In this document: positions 1 to 8,783 of the stretch, one piece after another
How positions within the stretch are numbered: position 1 is the first letter of the stretch
Layout of the letters: every line of letters begins with the position of its first letter
Position numbers and translations under genes: made by a program
Notes under the pieces: generated by a model
The model's input: only the letters and a program-made list of their open reading frames with translations
Told to the model about the DNA's origin: nothing
The model's database searches: none
Assembly: GCF_000333455.1 (NCBI RefSeq)
Contig: NZ_BADD01000058.1
Coordinates: 1 to 40,140, forward strand
Direction: 5' to 3'
From: Rhodopseudomonas sp. B29
GTDB taxonomy: Bacteria > Pseudomonadota > Alphaproteobacteria > Rhizobiales > Xanthobacteraceae
Length of the DNA: 40,140 nucleotides

Positions 1-682
1 GGCGGTAGTGACGCTGAAAGGCAGGGACGACGTCGGCCGTCGACGCTTCGTATTTGCCGGTCAGCGGTGTGCGATAGCCATAGTCGGTGAGCGCTTGCTG
101 CAAGGCGCGAACATCGTCGCCCTCGCTGCCCGGCTTCAGCGAAGGCCCAGGCACGATGCGCGCCGGCTGCACGAAGTGGCCGACGCCGGAGGCCGCCAGC
201 GCGTGCCATGGAAACTTCTCGCCCGGATCTTTCTTTCGGCCCGGCGCGACATCGGAATGACCGACGACGCGGTGGGCCGGAACGTTCCGGCGCAGCATGA
301 TGCCGCGGCACAGCGCGATCACCGCCGCGATCTGGCGCAGCGGAAAATCCGGATAGCCCCAATCGTGGCCGCGATTGATGATCTCGACGCCGATCGAGCA
401 GGAGTTGATGTCTTCCTCGCCGGCCCAATAGGCGACGCCGGCGTGCCAAGCGCGCTTGGCCTCCGGTACGCATTGCAGGATGCGGCCGTCCTCCAGCACC
501 ACATAATGCGCCGAGACCTCGGTGCCGGCCTTGCACAGCCGCGTCAGCGCGCCTTCGACATCCGGCATGCCGGTATAATGCAGCACGATCATATCTGGCT
601 GGCGGCCCTTGGCGCGTTCGCCGTAATTCGGCGACGGGATCACGTCGGAGACCACCGACGAGTCGGGCATGAAGCTCGGCAT
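1..682 (-). CDS. ampD: N-acetylmuramoyl-L-alanine amidase, AmpD type with C-terminal peptidoglycan-binding domain (3' end outside window)
   Basis: Translating the minus strand gives an Amidase_2 (AmpD/PGRP-like) zinc amidase that cuts the MurNAc-L-Ala bond of muropeptides during peptidoglycan recycling. Seen: the zinc-site motif IVLHYTGM near residue 32, an AHYVVLEDG stretch, WHAG, then a second histidine block (VVGHSDVAPGRKKDPG), which is the AmpD catalytic signature. The last roughly 45 residues (from PSLKPGSEGDDVRALQQ) look like a PG_binding_1 domain and run off the window, so the stop is not seen. I chose the ATG at 682 because family members begin with a similar MPSF..DS leader. An in-frame ATG at 763 would add 27 residues. 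No clear signal peptide is seen, which fits a cytoplasmic enzyme. It is transcribed away from the division cluster. Confidence 0.85.
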   Translation of the reverse strand, partial: MPSFMPDSSVVSDVIPSPNYGERAKGRQPDMIVLHYTGMPDVEGALTRLCKAGTEVSAHYVVLEDGRILQCVPEAKRAWHAGVAYWAGEEDINSCSIGVEIINRGHDWGYPDFPLRQIAAVIALCRGIMLRRNVPAHRVVGHSDVAPGRKKDPGEKFPWHALAASGVGHFVQPARIVPGPSLKPGSEGDDVRALQQALTDYGYRTPLTGKYEASTADVVPAFQRHYR

Positions 683-893
683 GGCGACGATGCCCTTGGG
701 CAAAGGGAGGACGCGTCGACGCTTCGACTCTGAACCAGCGGACGCGAGTGAACCAAGCGGCATCGAACCATCCAAAGCCGGCGGCACCACGGCAGCCGGG
801 TCATCAGTCAAGTCACTGAAGCTTCGTAGTATTCCGGGGCCTGCGTGGTGGAGCAATCGATCTCTGTCAAGATTATGCCATTTTATGTGGATT

Positions 894-915
894 GTGGGTT
901 GTATGCATCACCCAC
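894..915. promoter_or_regulatory. Dyad (possible operator) upstream of rsmH
   Basis: GTGGGT and ACCCAC form a perfect 6-bp inverted repeat separated by 10 bp, and the spacer contains the palindrome ATGCAT. Near-complete symmetry over 22 bp is typical of a dimeric repressor site. It lies in an AT-richer patch between the divergent ampD and rsmH, where promoters are expected. No regulator is identified. Confidence 0.25.
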
Positions 916-1005
916 TTACCGTTTTCGGAGCGCGTTGGATTTGCTTCCATTTTCGAAACGCGGCGGGACCACATCAACGTTTTCTTAAGGCTAAGGACCG
1001 TTACT

Positions 1006-1045
1006 GAGGTGTGATGAGCCGACCTGCCGCGTCGGCCGAGACCTC
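1006..1045 (+). promoter_or_regulatory. Stem-loop with short T run in the rsmH leader
   Basis: Outer arms GAGGT (1006-1010) and ACCTC (1041-1045) enclose inner arms GCCGAC (1018-1023) and GTCGGC (1031-1036). CGTTTT follows directly, so the structure resembles a weak intrinsic terminator or attenuator about 200 bp before rsmH. The T run is only four bases, so real termination is uncertain. Confidence 0.3.
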
Positions 1046-1248
1046 CGTTTTGCGCCCGTAAGCCCATGGCAATCCTCAAGATTCCATTCGGAACGAAGGA
1101 TCGGTCCCCAGGCTGTGCGCGGCCGGCGGCAGTATGGCGGACGCGGAGTGACCCGAGGCGAGATGAAACGGTTGCCGTGCCAAGCCAATCCGCAGCGCGC
1201 CGGGACCGGCTTGGCCGGTCGGCGCGCCGTGCCGGCTGGATCGCATCG

Positions 1249-2241
1249 ATGATTCGCGAGCGGCATATCCCGGTGCTCGGGCCCCAGGCGGTCGGATTTC
1301 TGGAGCCGAAGCCGGGCGGCATCTACGTGGACGGCACCTTCGGGGCGGGCGGCTATACCCGGCTGATCCTGCAGACCGAGGACACCAAGGTCATCGCGAT
1401 CGATCGGGACCGTAGCGCGATCGCCGGCGGCTTCGAGCTGGTCGAGCAGGCGGGTGGTCGGCTGACGCTGGTGGAAGATCGCTTCTCCAATCTGGCCGCC
1501 GTGTGCGCCGCGCAAGGCGCTATCCCGATCGATGGCGTCGTGATGGACATCGGCGTGTCGTCGATGCAGGTGGACGAAGCCGCACGCGGCTTCTCGTTCC
1601 GGCTCGACGGTCCGCTCGACATGCGGATGGGCGGTGAGGGACCGAGTGCGGCCGACGTGGTAGCTACCGCCTCGGAGGCCGATCTCGCCAACATCATCTA
1701 CATCTTCGGCGAGGAGCGCTACTCGCGCCATATCGCTCGCGCCATCGTGGCGGCGCGCGGCGAGGCGCCCATCACCACCACCAAGGCGCTGGCCGACATC
1801 GTCGGCAAAGTAGTTCGCCACAAGCCCGGCGAGATTCACCCGGCGACCCGGACGTTTCAAGCGCTGCGCATCTTCGTTAACGCCGAGCTCGACGAGCTCT
1901 ACGAAGCGCTGAACGCGGCCGAGCAGGTGCTGGGGCCCGGCGGCCGGCTCGCGGTGGTGACGTTCCACTCGCTGGAAGACCGCATCGTCAAGAATTTCCT
2001 GAACGATCGCGGCCGCACCGGCGGCGGCTCGCGGCATCTGCCGGAAGTCGCCCAAGCCGCGCCAAGTTTCGAACTTCTGACCAAGCGGCCGGTGACTGCG
2101 GACGCCGCCGAAGTCGCCGCCAATCCGCGCGCGCGCTCGGCCAAGCTGCGCGCCGCGCAGCGCACCGCTGCGCCGGCGCATCGGCCGGAGGCGCTGCCGC
2201 ATTGGCCGACGCTGGCTTCGGTGATGGGGGCGGCGCGATGA
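1249..2241 (+). CDS. rsmH: 16S rRNA (cytosine(1402)-N(4))-methyltransferase RsmH
   Basis: RsmH (MraW) uses S-adenosylmethionine to methylate N4 of C1402 in the 16S rRNA decoding site and is normally near the head of the dcw cluster. The 330-residue product starts HIPVL and has the SAM-binding loop [12 protein letters not shown] near residues 27-38. It also has the family motifs [34 protein letters not shown] and [13 protein letters not shown], in order and at normal spacing, and the C-terminal [14 protein letters not shown]. The reading frame is open back to 1066, but the upstream 61 codons have no family similarity, so the ATG at 1249 is preferred. The stop overlaps the ftsL start (ATGA), implying translational coupling. 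Confidence 0.96.
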   Translation: MIRERHIPVLGPQAVGFLEPKPGGIYVDGTFGAGGYTRLILQTEDTKVIAIDRDRSAIAGGFELVEQAGGRLTLVEDRFSNLAAVCAAQGAIPIDGVVMDIGVSSMQVDEAARGFSFRLDGPLDMRMGGEGPSAADVVATASEADLANIIYIFGEERYSRHIARAIVAARGEAPITTTKALADIVGKVVRHKPGEIHPATRTFQALRIFVNAELDELYEALNAAEQVLGPGGRLAVVTFHSLEDRIVKNFLNDRGRTGGGSRHLPEVAQAAPSFELLTKRPVTADAAEVAANPRARSAKLRAAQRTAAPAHRPEALPHWPTLASVMGAAR

Positions 2242-2627
2242 TGCGGCTCGTGCATCTCGTGGTAATCGGCGCGTTGGTGTTTGCCGCCGCCTATGTCTAT
2301 CGCATCAAGATGGAGTCGACCGCGCGCACCGAGATGGTGCTGCGGCTGCATGCGCAAATTCGCCAGGAGCGCGACGCGATCGCCCGGCTGCGCGCAGATT
2401 GGGCCAAGCTCGATGCCACCGGCCGGCTGCAGGGACTCGCCGAACGTCATCTCAAGCTCAAGCCGATCCTGGCGCGGCAGTTCGATCAGCTGAAGAATCT
2501 GCCGGAGCGTCCGCCCCGGATCGTCGATCCGAACGATCCCGATCCGATCGCTTCGATGATCGAAAAGGTCGACCCTGATCTCACCACCGGCTCGGTGCCG
2601 GCGTCGTCACCGGAGAGCCCGCGATGA
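2238..2627 (+). CDS. ftsL: Cell division protein FtsL-like
   Basis: Small bitopic inner-membrane protein of the divisome (129 aa). It has a short cytoplasmic N-terminus, one hydrophobic segment at about residues 4-21, then a heptad-like coiled-coil region (about 25-60, rich in Arg/Glu/Leu) and a polar C-terminal tail. FtsL pairs with FtsB and activates FtsWI. Sequence conservation is low in this family, so the call rests mainly on topology, length and its place between rsmH and ftsI. It overlaps both neighbours by 4 bases (ATGA), a sign of coupled translation. The second ATG at 2241 is an alternative start that would lose one residue. Confidence 0.85.
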   Translation: MMRLVHLVVIGALVFAAAYVYRIKMESTARTEMVLRLHAQIRQERDAIARLRADWAKLDATGRLQGLAERHLKLKPILARQFDQLKNLPERPPRIVDPNDPDPIASMIEKVDPDLTTGSVPASSPESPR

Positions 2628-4381
2628 CCGAACCGTCGCTCCCGATCGCCGGCCATCACGTGTCGTGGCAACGACGGCTGATCCGCAGCCTGATCTACGG
2701 CCGCGATGTCGACCGCGACGCCAAGGCGCGTGCCCGCGTCGGCCTGGCGATGCTGGCCTTCGCCATGGTCTACGGCGTCATCGCGTTCAAGCTGGTGATG
2801 ATCGGCGCATTCGGCGATGCGCACGAGGCGCGACGCGGCGGGTCGACCGACGCGGTGGCGACCGCGCGTCCCGATATCCTCGATCGCAACGGCCAGATCC
2901 TCGCCACCGACGTCAAGGCGCCGTCGCTTTATGCCGAACCGCGCCGCATCATAGATCAGGACGAGGCGGTCGAGCTGTTGACGGCAACGCTGCCGGACCT
3001 CGACACGCCGGAGGTGCGCGAGCGCCTCGCCACCAAGAAGGGTTTCGTTTGGCTCAAGCGTGAGATCACTCCGCGTCAGCAGGCCGAGATCAAGAAGCTC
3101 GGGATTCCGGGCGTCGGCTTCTTCCGCGAGAACAAGCGCGTTTATCCGAACGGACCGGAAGTGTCGCATCTGATCGGCCTGGTCAACATCGACAACCAGG
3201 GCATCGCCGGCATCGAAAAATGGCTCGATACCAACGGCCTCGCCGATCTGCACCGCGCCGGCTTCGCGTCGGACAGGCAGCAGGAGCCGATCGAACTTGC
3301 GGTCGATGTCCGTGTCGAACACGCGCTGCGCGACGAGCTGCTGAAGGCGAAGGAAAAGTACAGCGCCAAGGCGGCGTCCGGTCTCGTCTCGAACGTCCGC
3401 ACCGGCGAGATCGTCGCCATGGTATCGCTGCCGGACTTCGATCCGAACAATCCGCGCCAAGCCAACGAGCCCGACCGCATCAACCGACTGACCACCGGCG
3501 TCTATGAGATGGGCTCGACCTTCAAGACGATGACGCTCGCGATGGCGCTCGACAGCGGCAAGGCGACGCTGCAATCGACCTACGACGCGCGCGGGCCGCT
3601 GCACTACGGCAAGTTCACGATCCACGACGACCATCCGCTCGGCCGCTACATCACGCTGCCGGAGGTGTTCACCTATTCGTCCAACGTCGGCGCTGCGCGC
3701 ATCGCGCTGGCGCAGGGCGTCGAGGCCCACAAGGCGTTTCTCAAGAAGGTCGGCCAGTTCGACCGGCTGCGCACCGAGCTGCCGGAGAGCGCGTCGCCGA
3801 TCGTGCCCAAGCGCTGGGGCGAACTCAACACCATCACCATCGCGTTCGGCCACGGCATCGCGGTGGCGCCGCTGCAGGCGGTGATGGCCATCGACGCGAT
3901 GGTCAACGGCGGCAATCTCATCCCGCCGACCTTCCTCAAGCGCAGCGAAGAAGACGCGCTCAAGCTCGCCAAGCGGGTGATCAAGAAGGACACCAGCGAC
4001 AAGATCCGCTATTTGATGCGCCTCAACGCCGAAGTCGGCACCGCGCGTCAGGCCGACCAGATCGCCAAGGGCTATTACATCGGCGGCAAGACCGGGACTT
4101 CCGAAAAGGTGGTCAACGGCCGCTACGCCAAGAAGCAGGTGCTGAACTCGTTCACCGCAGTGCTGCCGGCCGACAATCCGAAGTATCAGGTGCTGGTGAT
4201 GCTCGACGAGCCCAAGGCGCTGCCGGAAACCCACGGCTTCATCACCTCGGGCTGGAACGCCGTGCCGACCGGGGGCAAGGTGATCGAGCGAATCGCGCCG
4301 CTGCTCGGCATCGAGCCGCGGTTCGACCTGCCGACCGCAGATCGCCTCATTTTGGGGGCAACCAAGACCGCCAGCAATTAG
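2624..4381 (+). CDS. ftsI: Septal peptidoglycan transpeptidase FtsI (PBP3)
   Basis: Class B penicillin-binding protein that cross-links septal peptidoglycan (585 aa, usual length). Seen: one N-terminal transmembrane segment at about residues 42-62, then the pedestal domain ([16 protein letters not shown] near 82-97), then the transpeptidase domain. Its three active-site motifs are S298-T-F-K301 (nucleophile S298), S352-S-N354 and K489-T-G491. The protein is anchored in the inner membrane with its catalytic domain in the periplasm, and it works with FtsW and FtsL/B/Q. The start overlaps the ftsL stop. Downstream, 236 bp containing a palindromic repeat separates it from murE, the largest gap but one in this half cluster. 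Confidence 0.97.
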   Translation: MTEPSLPIAGHHVSWQRRLIRSLIYGRDVDRDAKARARVGLAMLAFAMVYGVIAFKLVMIGAFGDAHEARRGGSTDAVATARPDILDRNGQILATDVKAPSLYAEPRRIIDQDEAVELLTATLPDLDTPEVRERLATKKGFVWLKREITPRQQAEIKKLGIPGVGFFRENKRVYPNGPEVSHLIGLVNIDNQGIAGIEKWLDTNGLADLHRAGFASDRQQEPIELAVDVRVEHALRDELLKAKEKYSAKAASGLVSNVRTGEIVAMVSLPDFDPNNPRQANEPDRINRLTTGVYEMGSTFKTMTLAMALDSGKATLQSTYDARGPLHYGKFTIHDDHPLGRYITLPEVFTYSSNVGAARIALAQGVEAHKAFLKKVGQFDRLRTELPESASPIVPKRWGELNTITIAFGHGIAVAPLQAVMAIDAMVNGGNLIPPTFLKRSEEDALKLAKRVIKKDTSDKIRYLMRLNAEVGTARQADQIAKGYYIGGKTGTSEKVVNGRYAKKQVLNSFTAVLPADNPKYQVLVMLDEPKALPETHGFITSGWNAVPTGGKVIERIAPLLGIEPRFDLPTADRLILGATKTASN

Positions 4382-4497
4382 GCCGGCGGCCCGCGTCAGC
4401 CGAGTTGCGCCGGGCGGCGGATACGCATAAGCCGGGCGTTGCAATAAACCGCGTTTCAGGGCCGGGACCGTCTGCCGAGGGATAAGTGACTCTCCAC

Positions 4498-4575
4498 GTC
4501 ATTGCGAGTGAAGCGAAGCAATCCAGCGCAGTGCAACGGGCTGGATTGCTTCGTCGCTGCGCTCCTCGCAATGAC
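4498..4575. repeat. GTCAT-bounded palindromic intergenic repeat (GTCATTGCGAG subtype)
   Basis: A 78-bp inverted repeat in the ftsI-murE gap. GTCATTGCGAG at the left end is matched by CTCGCAATGAC at the right. Inner arms GAAGCAATCCAG and CTGGATTGCTTC flank a short centre. It has the form of REP/REPIN-type elements and shares the GTCAT/ATGAC tips with four other repeat loci in this window, though the inner sequence differs. It would form a long hairpin in the ftsI-murE transcript. Confidence 0.85.
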
Positions 4576-4617
4576 GGATGAAGCGATGGATTGCACGATG
4601 AAACGGCTCCGAGGACG

Positions 4618-6081
4618 ATGAAGCTCAAGGATCTCTTCAGCGACGCCGAAGCGTCTGCGATGTCGGCAGAAGCGGCCGGTCTCGCCATCTCCGGCATTGC
4701 CTTCGACAGCCGGGCGGTGAAGCCGGGGGACGTGTTCTTCGCGCTCGCGGGCGTGAAAACCGAGGGGGCGCGGTTCATCGACGCCGCGGTGGCGGCGGGA
4801 GCGGTGGCGATCGCCGGCGAGCATCGGCCGGAGCAGGGCCTCGGTGTTCCGTTTGTCCAACTCGCCAATCCACGGCGTGCGCTGGCGCTGGCGGCGGCGC
4901 GGGTCTATCCGCGGCAGCCGCAGGTGATCGCGGCCGTCACCGGCACCAGCGGCAAGACCTCGGTCGCGGCATTCACGCGGCAGATCTGGCAGTTGCTCGG
5001 CCATCAATCGGCGAGCATCGGCACGATCGGCCTCGTCACACCAACGCGTAGCGTTTACGGCTCCCTGACCACGCCAGATCCGATCGCGCTGCATCGCACG
5101 ATCGATACGATCACCGGCGAGGGCGTCACCCATCTGGCGCTCGAAGCCTCGTCGCACGGGCTCGATCAGCATCGGCTCGACGGCGTCCGAGTCGCCGCCG
5201 GCGGCTTCACCAATCTGTCGCGCGATCACATGGACTACCATCCCGACGTCGCGCACTATCTGAATGCCAAGCTGCGGCTGTTCCGCAATCTCGTGGTCGA
5301 CGGCGGCGCGGCGGTGATCTCGGCCGATCACGACTGTTCGGCGCAAGTCATCGAGGCGGCGCGCACGCGCGGGCTGCGGCTGCTCACAGTGGGCAGCGGC
5401 GGCGATGCCGGTGACGGCATCAAGCTGCTCGATGCGGCTGTCGAAGGCTTCGCGCAGACGCTGCACCTCGAACACGCGGGTAAGCGCAACACCGTGAAGC
5501 TGCCGTTGGTCGGCGCGTTTCAGATCGAGAACGCGCTGGTCGCAGCTGGTCTGGTGATCGCCACTGGCGGAGACGCGCCGCAAGTGTTCGCCGCACTGGA
5601 GCGCCTCGAAGGTGCGCCCGGCCGGCTCGAACTGATCGGCGACCGGGACGGCGCGCCGGTGTTCGTCGACTACGCCCACAAGCCTGACGCGCTGGAGAAA
5701 GCGCTGCAGGCGCTGCGGCCGTATGCCAAGCGCAAGCTGGTTGTCGTGTTCGGCGCCGGCGGCGACCGCGACACCGGCAAGCGGCCGCTGATGGGCGCGA
5801 TCGCGGCGGCGCAGGCCGACAGCGTGATCGTCACCGACGACAATCCGCGCAGTGAGAATCCCGCCGCGATACGCGCTGCGATCCTCGCCGCTGTGCCGGG
5901 CGCCCGCGAGATTGGCGACCGCGCCGAGGCGATCCGCGTCGCGGTGGCGTCGCTCGAACCAGGCGATGCGCTATTGATCGCCGGCAAGGGTCACGAGACC
6001 GGGCAGATCGTCGGCGACAAGACGCTTCCCTTCAGTGATCACGACGCCGCACGCGCGGCGCTGGCAGCGAGTGCGGCATGA
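4618..6081 (+). CDS. murE: UDP-N-acetylmuramoyl-L-alanyl-D-glutamate--2,6-diaminopimelate ligase
   Basis: Cytoplasmic ATP-dependent ligase that adds meso-diaminopimelate to UDP-MurNAc-L-Ala-D-Glu (487 aa). Seen: N-terminal Mur domain (GIAFDSRAVKPGDVFFAL), the ATP-binding loop TGTSGKTS with K113, the central-domain segments TPDPIALHR and LEASSHGLDQHR, VDYAHKPDALE, and the DNPR motif at residues 408-411. DNPR is the meso-DAP specificity signature and argues against a lysine-adding enzyme. The ATG at 4618 is chosen because it follows GAGGACG. An in-frame ATG at 4591 lies closer to the repeat and would add nine unrelated residues. The stop overlaps murF (ATGA). Confidence 0.97.
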   Translation: MKLKDLFSDAEASAMSAEAAGLAISGIAFDSRAVKPGDVFFALAGVKTEGARFIDAAVAAGAVAIAGEHRPEQGLGVPFVQLANPRRALALAAARVYPRQPQVIAAVTGTSGKTSVAAFTRQIWQLLGHQSASIGTIGLVTPTRSVYGSLTTPDPIALHRTIDTITGEGVTHLALEASSHGLDQHRLDGVRVAAGGFTNLSRDHMDYHPDVAHYLNAKLRLFRNLVVDGGAAVISADHDCSAQVIEAARTRGLRLLTVGSGGDAGDGIKLLDAAVEGFAQTLHLEHAGKRNTVKLPLVGAFQIENALVAAGLVIATGGDAPQVFAALERLEGAPGRLELIGDRDGAPVFVDYAHKPDALEKALQALRPYAKRKLVVVFGAGGDRDTGKRPLMGAIAAAQADSVIVTDDNPRSENPAAIRAAILAAVPGAREIGDRAEAIRVAVASLEPGDALLIAGKGHETGQIVGDKTLPFSDHDAARAALAASAA

Positions 6082-7520
6082 GCAAACAGGCATTGTGGAC
6101 CACGGACGCGATGGAGCAGGCGATGGCCGCCGAGTGCAGCGGCGCGCTTCCGTCCGACGTGTTCGGCATTTCGATCGACAGCCGCACGCTGGCGCCGGGC
6201 GACGCTTACTTCGCCATCAAGGGCGACGTGCACGACGGCCATGATTTCGTCGACGCTGCGCTGAAGGCAGGCGCCGCGCTGGCGGTGGTGGAGCGGGCGC
6301 AGCGCAGCAAGTTTGCCGAAGACGCGCGTTTGCTGATCGTCGAGGACGTGCTGGAAGGCCTGCGCCAGCTCGGGCGCGCGGCGCGGGCGCGGCTCGGCGG
6401 GCAGGTGATCGCCGTGACCGGCTCCGTCGGCAAGACCTCGACCAAGGAAGCGCTGCGCGGCGTGTTCGCGGCGCAGGGACTGACGCACGCATCCGTCGCC
6501 TCGTTCAACAATCATTGGGGCGTGCCGCTGTCGCTGGCGCGCTGCCCGGCGGATGCGCGCTTCGCAGTGTTCGAGATCGGCATGAACCATGCCGGCGAGA
6601 TCGAACCGCTGGTCAAGCTGGTGCGACCACACATCTCCATCATCACCACGGTCGAGCCTGTGCATCTCGAATTCTTCGACGGCATCGAGGGGATTGCCGA
6701 CGCCAAGTCAGAAATCTTCGCCGGCCTCGAGCCGGGCGGCGTGGCGGTGCTCAATCGCGACAATCCGCTGTTCGGCAGGCTGATCGACAATGCCGGCAAG
6801 GCCGGCGTCGGCCGCATCGTGTCGTTCGGCGCCGATGCGAAGGCCGAGGCACGGCTGATCGACGTCGCGTTGCACCCCGATTGCTCGGCCGTGCATGCGA
6901 ATATTCTCGGCCATGAAGTCACCTACAAGCTGGCTGTGCCCGGACGCCACATCGCGCTGAATTCGCTGGCGGTGCTGGCGGCGGCGGAACTCGCCGGGGC
7001 CGATCTGGCGCTGGCGGCGCTGTCATTGTCGCAGGTCGCGCCCGCGGCGGGGCGAGGGGTGCGGACGCAGCTCGATCTCGGCGCATCGGGAACGGCGACG
7101 TTGATCGACGAGAGCTACAACGCCAACCCGGCCTCGATGGCGGCGGCGCTCGGCGTGCTCGGCCGCGCCGAGGTCGGCGCGCAGGGCCGGCGCATCGCCG
7201 TGCTCGGCGACATGCTCGAACTCGGCCCCGCCGGGCCGGAGCTGCATCGCGGTCTCGCCGAAGCCGTGGCGAGCAGCGGGATAGACCTTGTGTTCTGCTG
7301 CGGACCCCTCATGCGCAATCTGTGGGATGCCCTTTCCTCTGGCAAGCGAGGCGGCTATGCAGGGAGTGCGGCCGAGCTCGAATCCCAGCTCACAGGCGCG
7401 ATTCGCGCCGGTGACGCCATCATGGTCAAGGGCTCGCTCGGCTCGCGCATGAAAACGATTGTCACCGCGCTGACCAAGCGCTTTCCCGACAAGGCCGCGC
7501 ACGACGACGCTGCGGTGTAA
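6078..7520 (+). CDS. murF: UDP-N-acetylmuramoyl-tripeptide--D-alanyl-D-alanine ligase
   Basis: Cytoplasmic ligase that adds the D-Ala-D-Ala dipeptide to the UDP-MurNAc-tripeptide, the last soluble step before lipid I (480 aa, normal). Seen: N-terminal domain with [20 protein letters not shown], the ATP-binding loop [11 protein letters not shown] with K119, the [12 protein letters not shown] and [10 protein letters not shown] motifs characteristic of MurF, and [13 protein letters not shown] with VLGDMLELG in the C-terminal domain. It overlaps murE by 4 bases and is 11 bp from mraY, so it is part of one transcript. Confidence 0.97.
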   Translation: MSKQALWTTDAMEQAMAAECSGALPSDVFGISIDSRTLAPGDAYFAIKGDVHDGHDFVDAALKAGAALAVVERAQRSKFAEDARLLIVEDVLEGLRQLGRAARARLGGQVIAVTGSVGKTSTKEALRGVFAAQGLTHASVASFNNHWGVPLSLARCPADARFAVFEIGMNHAGEIEPLVKLVRPHISIITTVEPVHLEFFDGIEGIADAKSEIFAGLEPGGVAVLNRDNPLFGRLIDNAGKAGVGRIVSFGADAKAEARLIDVALHPDCSAVHANILGHEVTYKLAVPGRHIALNSLAVLAAAELAGADLALAALSLSQVAPAAGRGVRTQLDLGASGTATLIDESYNANPASMAAALGVLGRAEVGAQGRRIAVLGDMLELGPAGPELHRGLAEAVASSGIDLVFCCGPLMRNLWDALSSGKRGGYAGSAAELESQLTGAIRAGDAIMVKGSLGSRMKTIVTALTKRFPDKAAHDDAAV

Positions 7521-7531
7521 GGCGGCTCCGA

Positions 7532-8617
7532 ATGCTTTATTGGTTGGTTGATCTCTCCAGCTCGTTTCCTGCCTTCAACGTCTTCCGCTACATCACTTTC
7601 CGGACTGGCGGCGCGGTGGTGACCGGCGCGCTGTTCGTGTTCCTGTTCGGCCCCTGGATCATCGACAATCTGCGGCTGCGCCAGGGCAAGGGCCAGCCGA
7701 TCCGCGCCGACGGCCCGCAGTCGCACCTCGTCACCAAGCGCGGCACGCCGACCATGGGCGGCCTGATGATCCTGTCCGGGCTGACGGTCGGCACCGTGCT
7801 GTGGGCCAATCCGCTCAACCCTTATGTGTGGATCGTGCTGGCGGTGACGCTCGGCTTCGGCTTCGTCGGCTTCTACGACGACTACATGAAGGTCACCAAG
7901 CAGACCCATGCGGGCATCTCCGGCCGCACCCGGCTGCTGATCGAATTCGCCATCGCCGGCGCGGCGTGCTTCGCATTCGTGTGGCTCGGGCGCGGTGCGC
8001 TGTCGAGCTCGCTGGTGATCCCGTTCTTCAAGGATGTCGTGCTGAATCTCGGTTGGTACTTCATCATCTTCGGCGCTTTCGTGATCGTCGGCGCCGGCAA
8101 TGCGGTGAACCTGACCGACGGCCTCGACGGCCTCGCCATCGTGCCGGTGATGATCGCCACCGCCTCGTTCGGCATGATCTCGTATCTGGTCGGCAACGCA
8201 GTGTTCGCCGAATATCTGCAGATCAACTACGTCGCCGGCACCGGCGAACTCGCCGTGCTGTGCGGAGCGCTGCTCGGCGCCGGGCTCGGCTTCCTGTGGT
8301 TCAACGCGCCGCCGGCCTCGATCTTCATGGGTGACACCGGCTCGCTGGCGCTCGGCGGAATGCTCGGCTCGATCGCGGTGGCGGTGAAGCACGAGATCGT
8401 GCTGGCGGTGATCGGCGGCCTGTTCGTGCTCGAAGCCGTGTCGGTGATCGTGCAGGTGACCTCGTTCAAACTCACCGGCAAGCGCGTGTTCAAGATGGCG
8501 CCGATCCACCACCATTTCGAGCAGAAGGGCTGGACCGAACCGCAGATCGTGATCCGGTTCTGGATCATCGCGGTGGTGCTGGCACTCGCCGGGCTGTCGA
8601 CGCTGAAGCTGCGGTGA
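7532..8617 (+). CDS. mraY: Phospho-N-acetylmuramoyl-pentapeptide-transferase
   Basis: Integral membrane enzyme that transfers phospho-MurNAc-pentapeptide from UDP to undecaprenyl phosphate, forming lipid I. The 361-aa protein has about ten hydrophobic segments. It has the conserved cytoplasmic-loop residues of the family: D116-D117 in FYDDYMK, N193 and D196 in NLTDGLDG, the [12 protein letters not shown] block, and the HHH box at residues 326-328 (IHHHFE). Start ATG at 7532 follows murF by 11 bp. Followed by a 166-bp gap that holds a palindromic repeat. Confidence 0.97.
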   Translation: MLYWLVDLSSSFPAFNVFRYITFRTGGAVVTGALFVFLFGPWIIDNLRLRQGKGQPIRADGPQSHLVTKRGTPTMGGLMILSGLTVGTVLWANPLNPYVWIVLAVTLGFGFVGFYDDYMKVTKQTHAGISGRTRLLIEFAIAGAACFAFVWLGRGALSSSLVIPFFKDVVLNLGWYFIIFGAFVIVGAGNAVNLTDGLDGLAIVPVMIATASFGMISYLVGNAVFAEYLQINYVAGTGELAVLCGALLGAGLGFLWFNAPPASIFMGDTGSLALGGMLGSIAVAVKHEIVLAVIGGLFVLEAVSVIVQVTSFKLTGKRVFKMAPIHHHFEQKGWTEPQIVIRFWIIAVVLALAGLSTLKLR

Positions 8618-8655
8618 GTGACGCAATGCCTTTTCTGTCTGTCCACGCGCACAGC

Positions 8656-8760
8656 GTCATCCTGAGGTGCGAGCTCTTGCGAGCCTCGAAGGATGGCCGC
8701 GGGCACGCTTGGAACCCATCCTTCGAGGCGCGCCGTGGCCGGCGCGCACCTCAGGATGAC
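8656..8760. repeat. REPIN-like inverted doublet, same subfamily as the GIY-YIG cassette ends
   Basis: Two palindromic units in inverted orientation, separated by a spacer of about 20 bp, fill the mraY-murD gap. The left unit starts GTCATCCTGAGGTGC and ends GAGCCTCGAAGGATG. The right unit begins CATCCTTCGAGGC and ends GCACCTCAGGATGAC. The 15-base blocks are identical to the corresponding blocks of the two 47-bp repeats at 35559-35605 and 35936-35982; only the loop parts differ. The whole 105 bp can fold as one long cruciform. Confidence 0.88.
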
Positions 8761-8783
8761 GTCGTGCTTGTGAAGGTCGCCGC

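Larger units (their letters stand above)
683..1248. other. Intergenic leader between ampD and rsmH
   Basis: This stretch of about 565 bp holds no gene I can support on either strand; the open frames in it lack family features. In particular there is no mraZ, the usual first gene of the cluster. It contains two dyads, at 894-915 and 1006-1045, and presumably the dcw promoter. The 763-683 part may be coding if the longer ampD start is used. Confidence 0.5.

Noticed and set aside
8..733. Long plus-strand open frame opposite ampD
   Set aside because: It mirrors the AmpD gene; the minus-strand translation shows all amidase motifs while this frame has none.
881..900. TGTGGATTGTGGG repeats as MraZ boxes
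   Set aside because: The spacing is 7 bp instead of the 10-bp period of MraZ boxes and no mraZ is present in the window.
683..1248. RNase P RNA or another known structured RNA in the rsmH leader
   Set aside because: The conserved RNase P core sequences are not found on either strand and no known riboswitch core is seen.
2486..4444. 652-codon open frame on the minus strand opposite ftsI
   Set aside because: High-GC shadow of ftsI with Arg/His/Asp-rich low-information sequence and no family motif.
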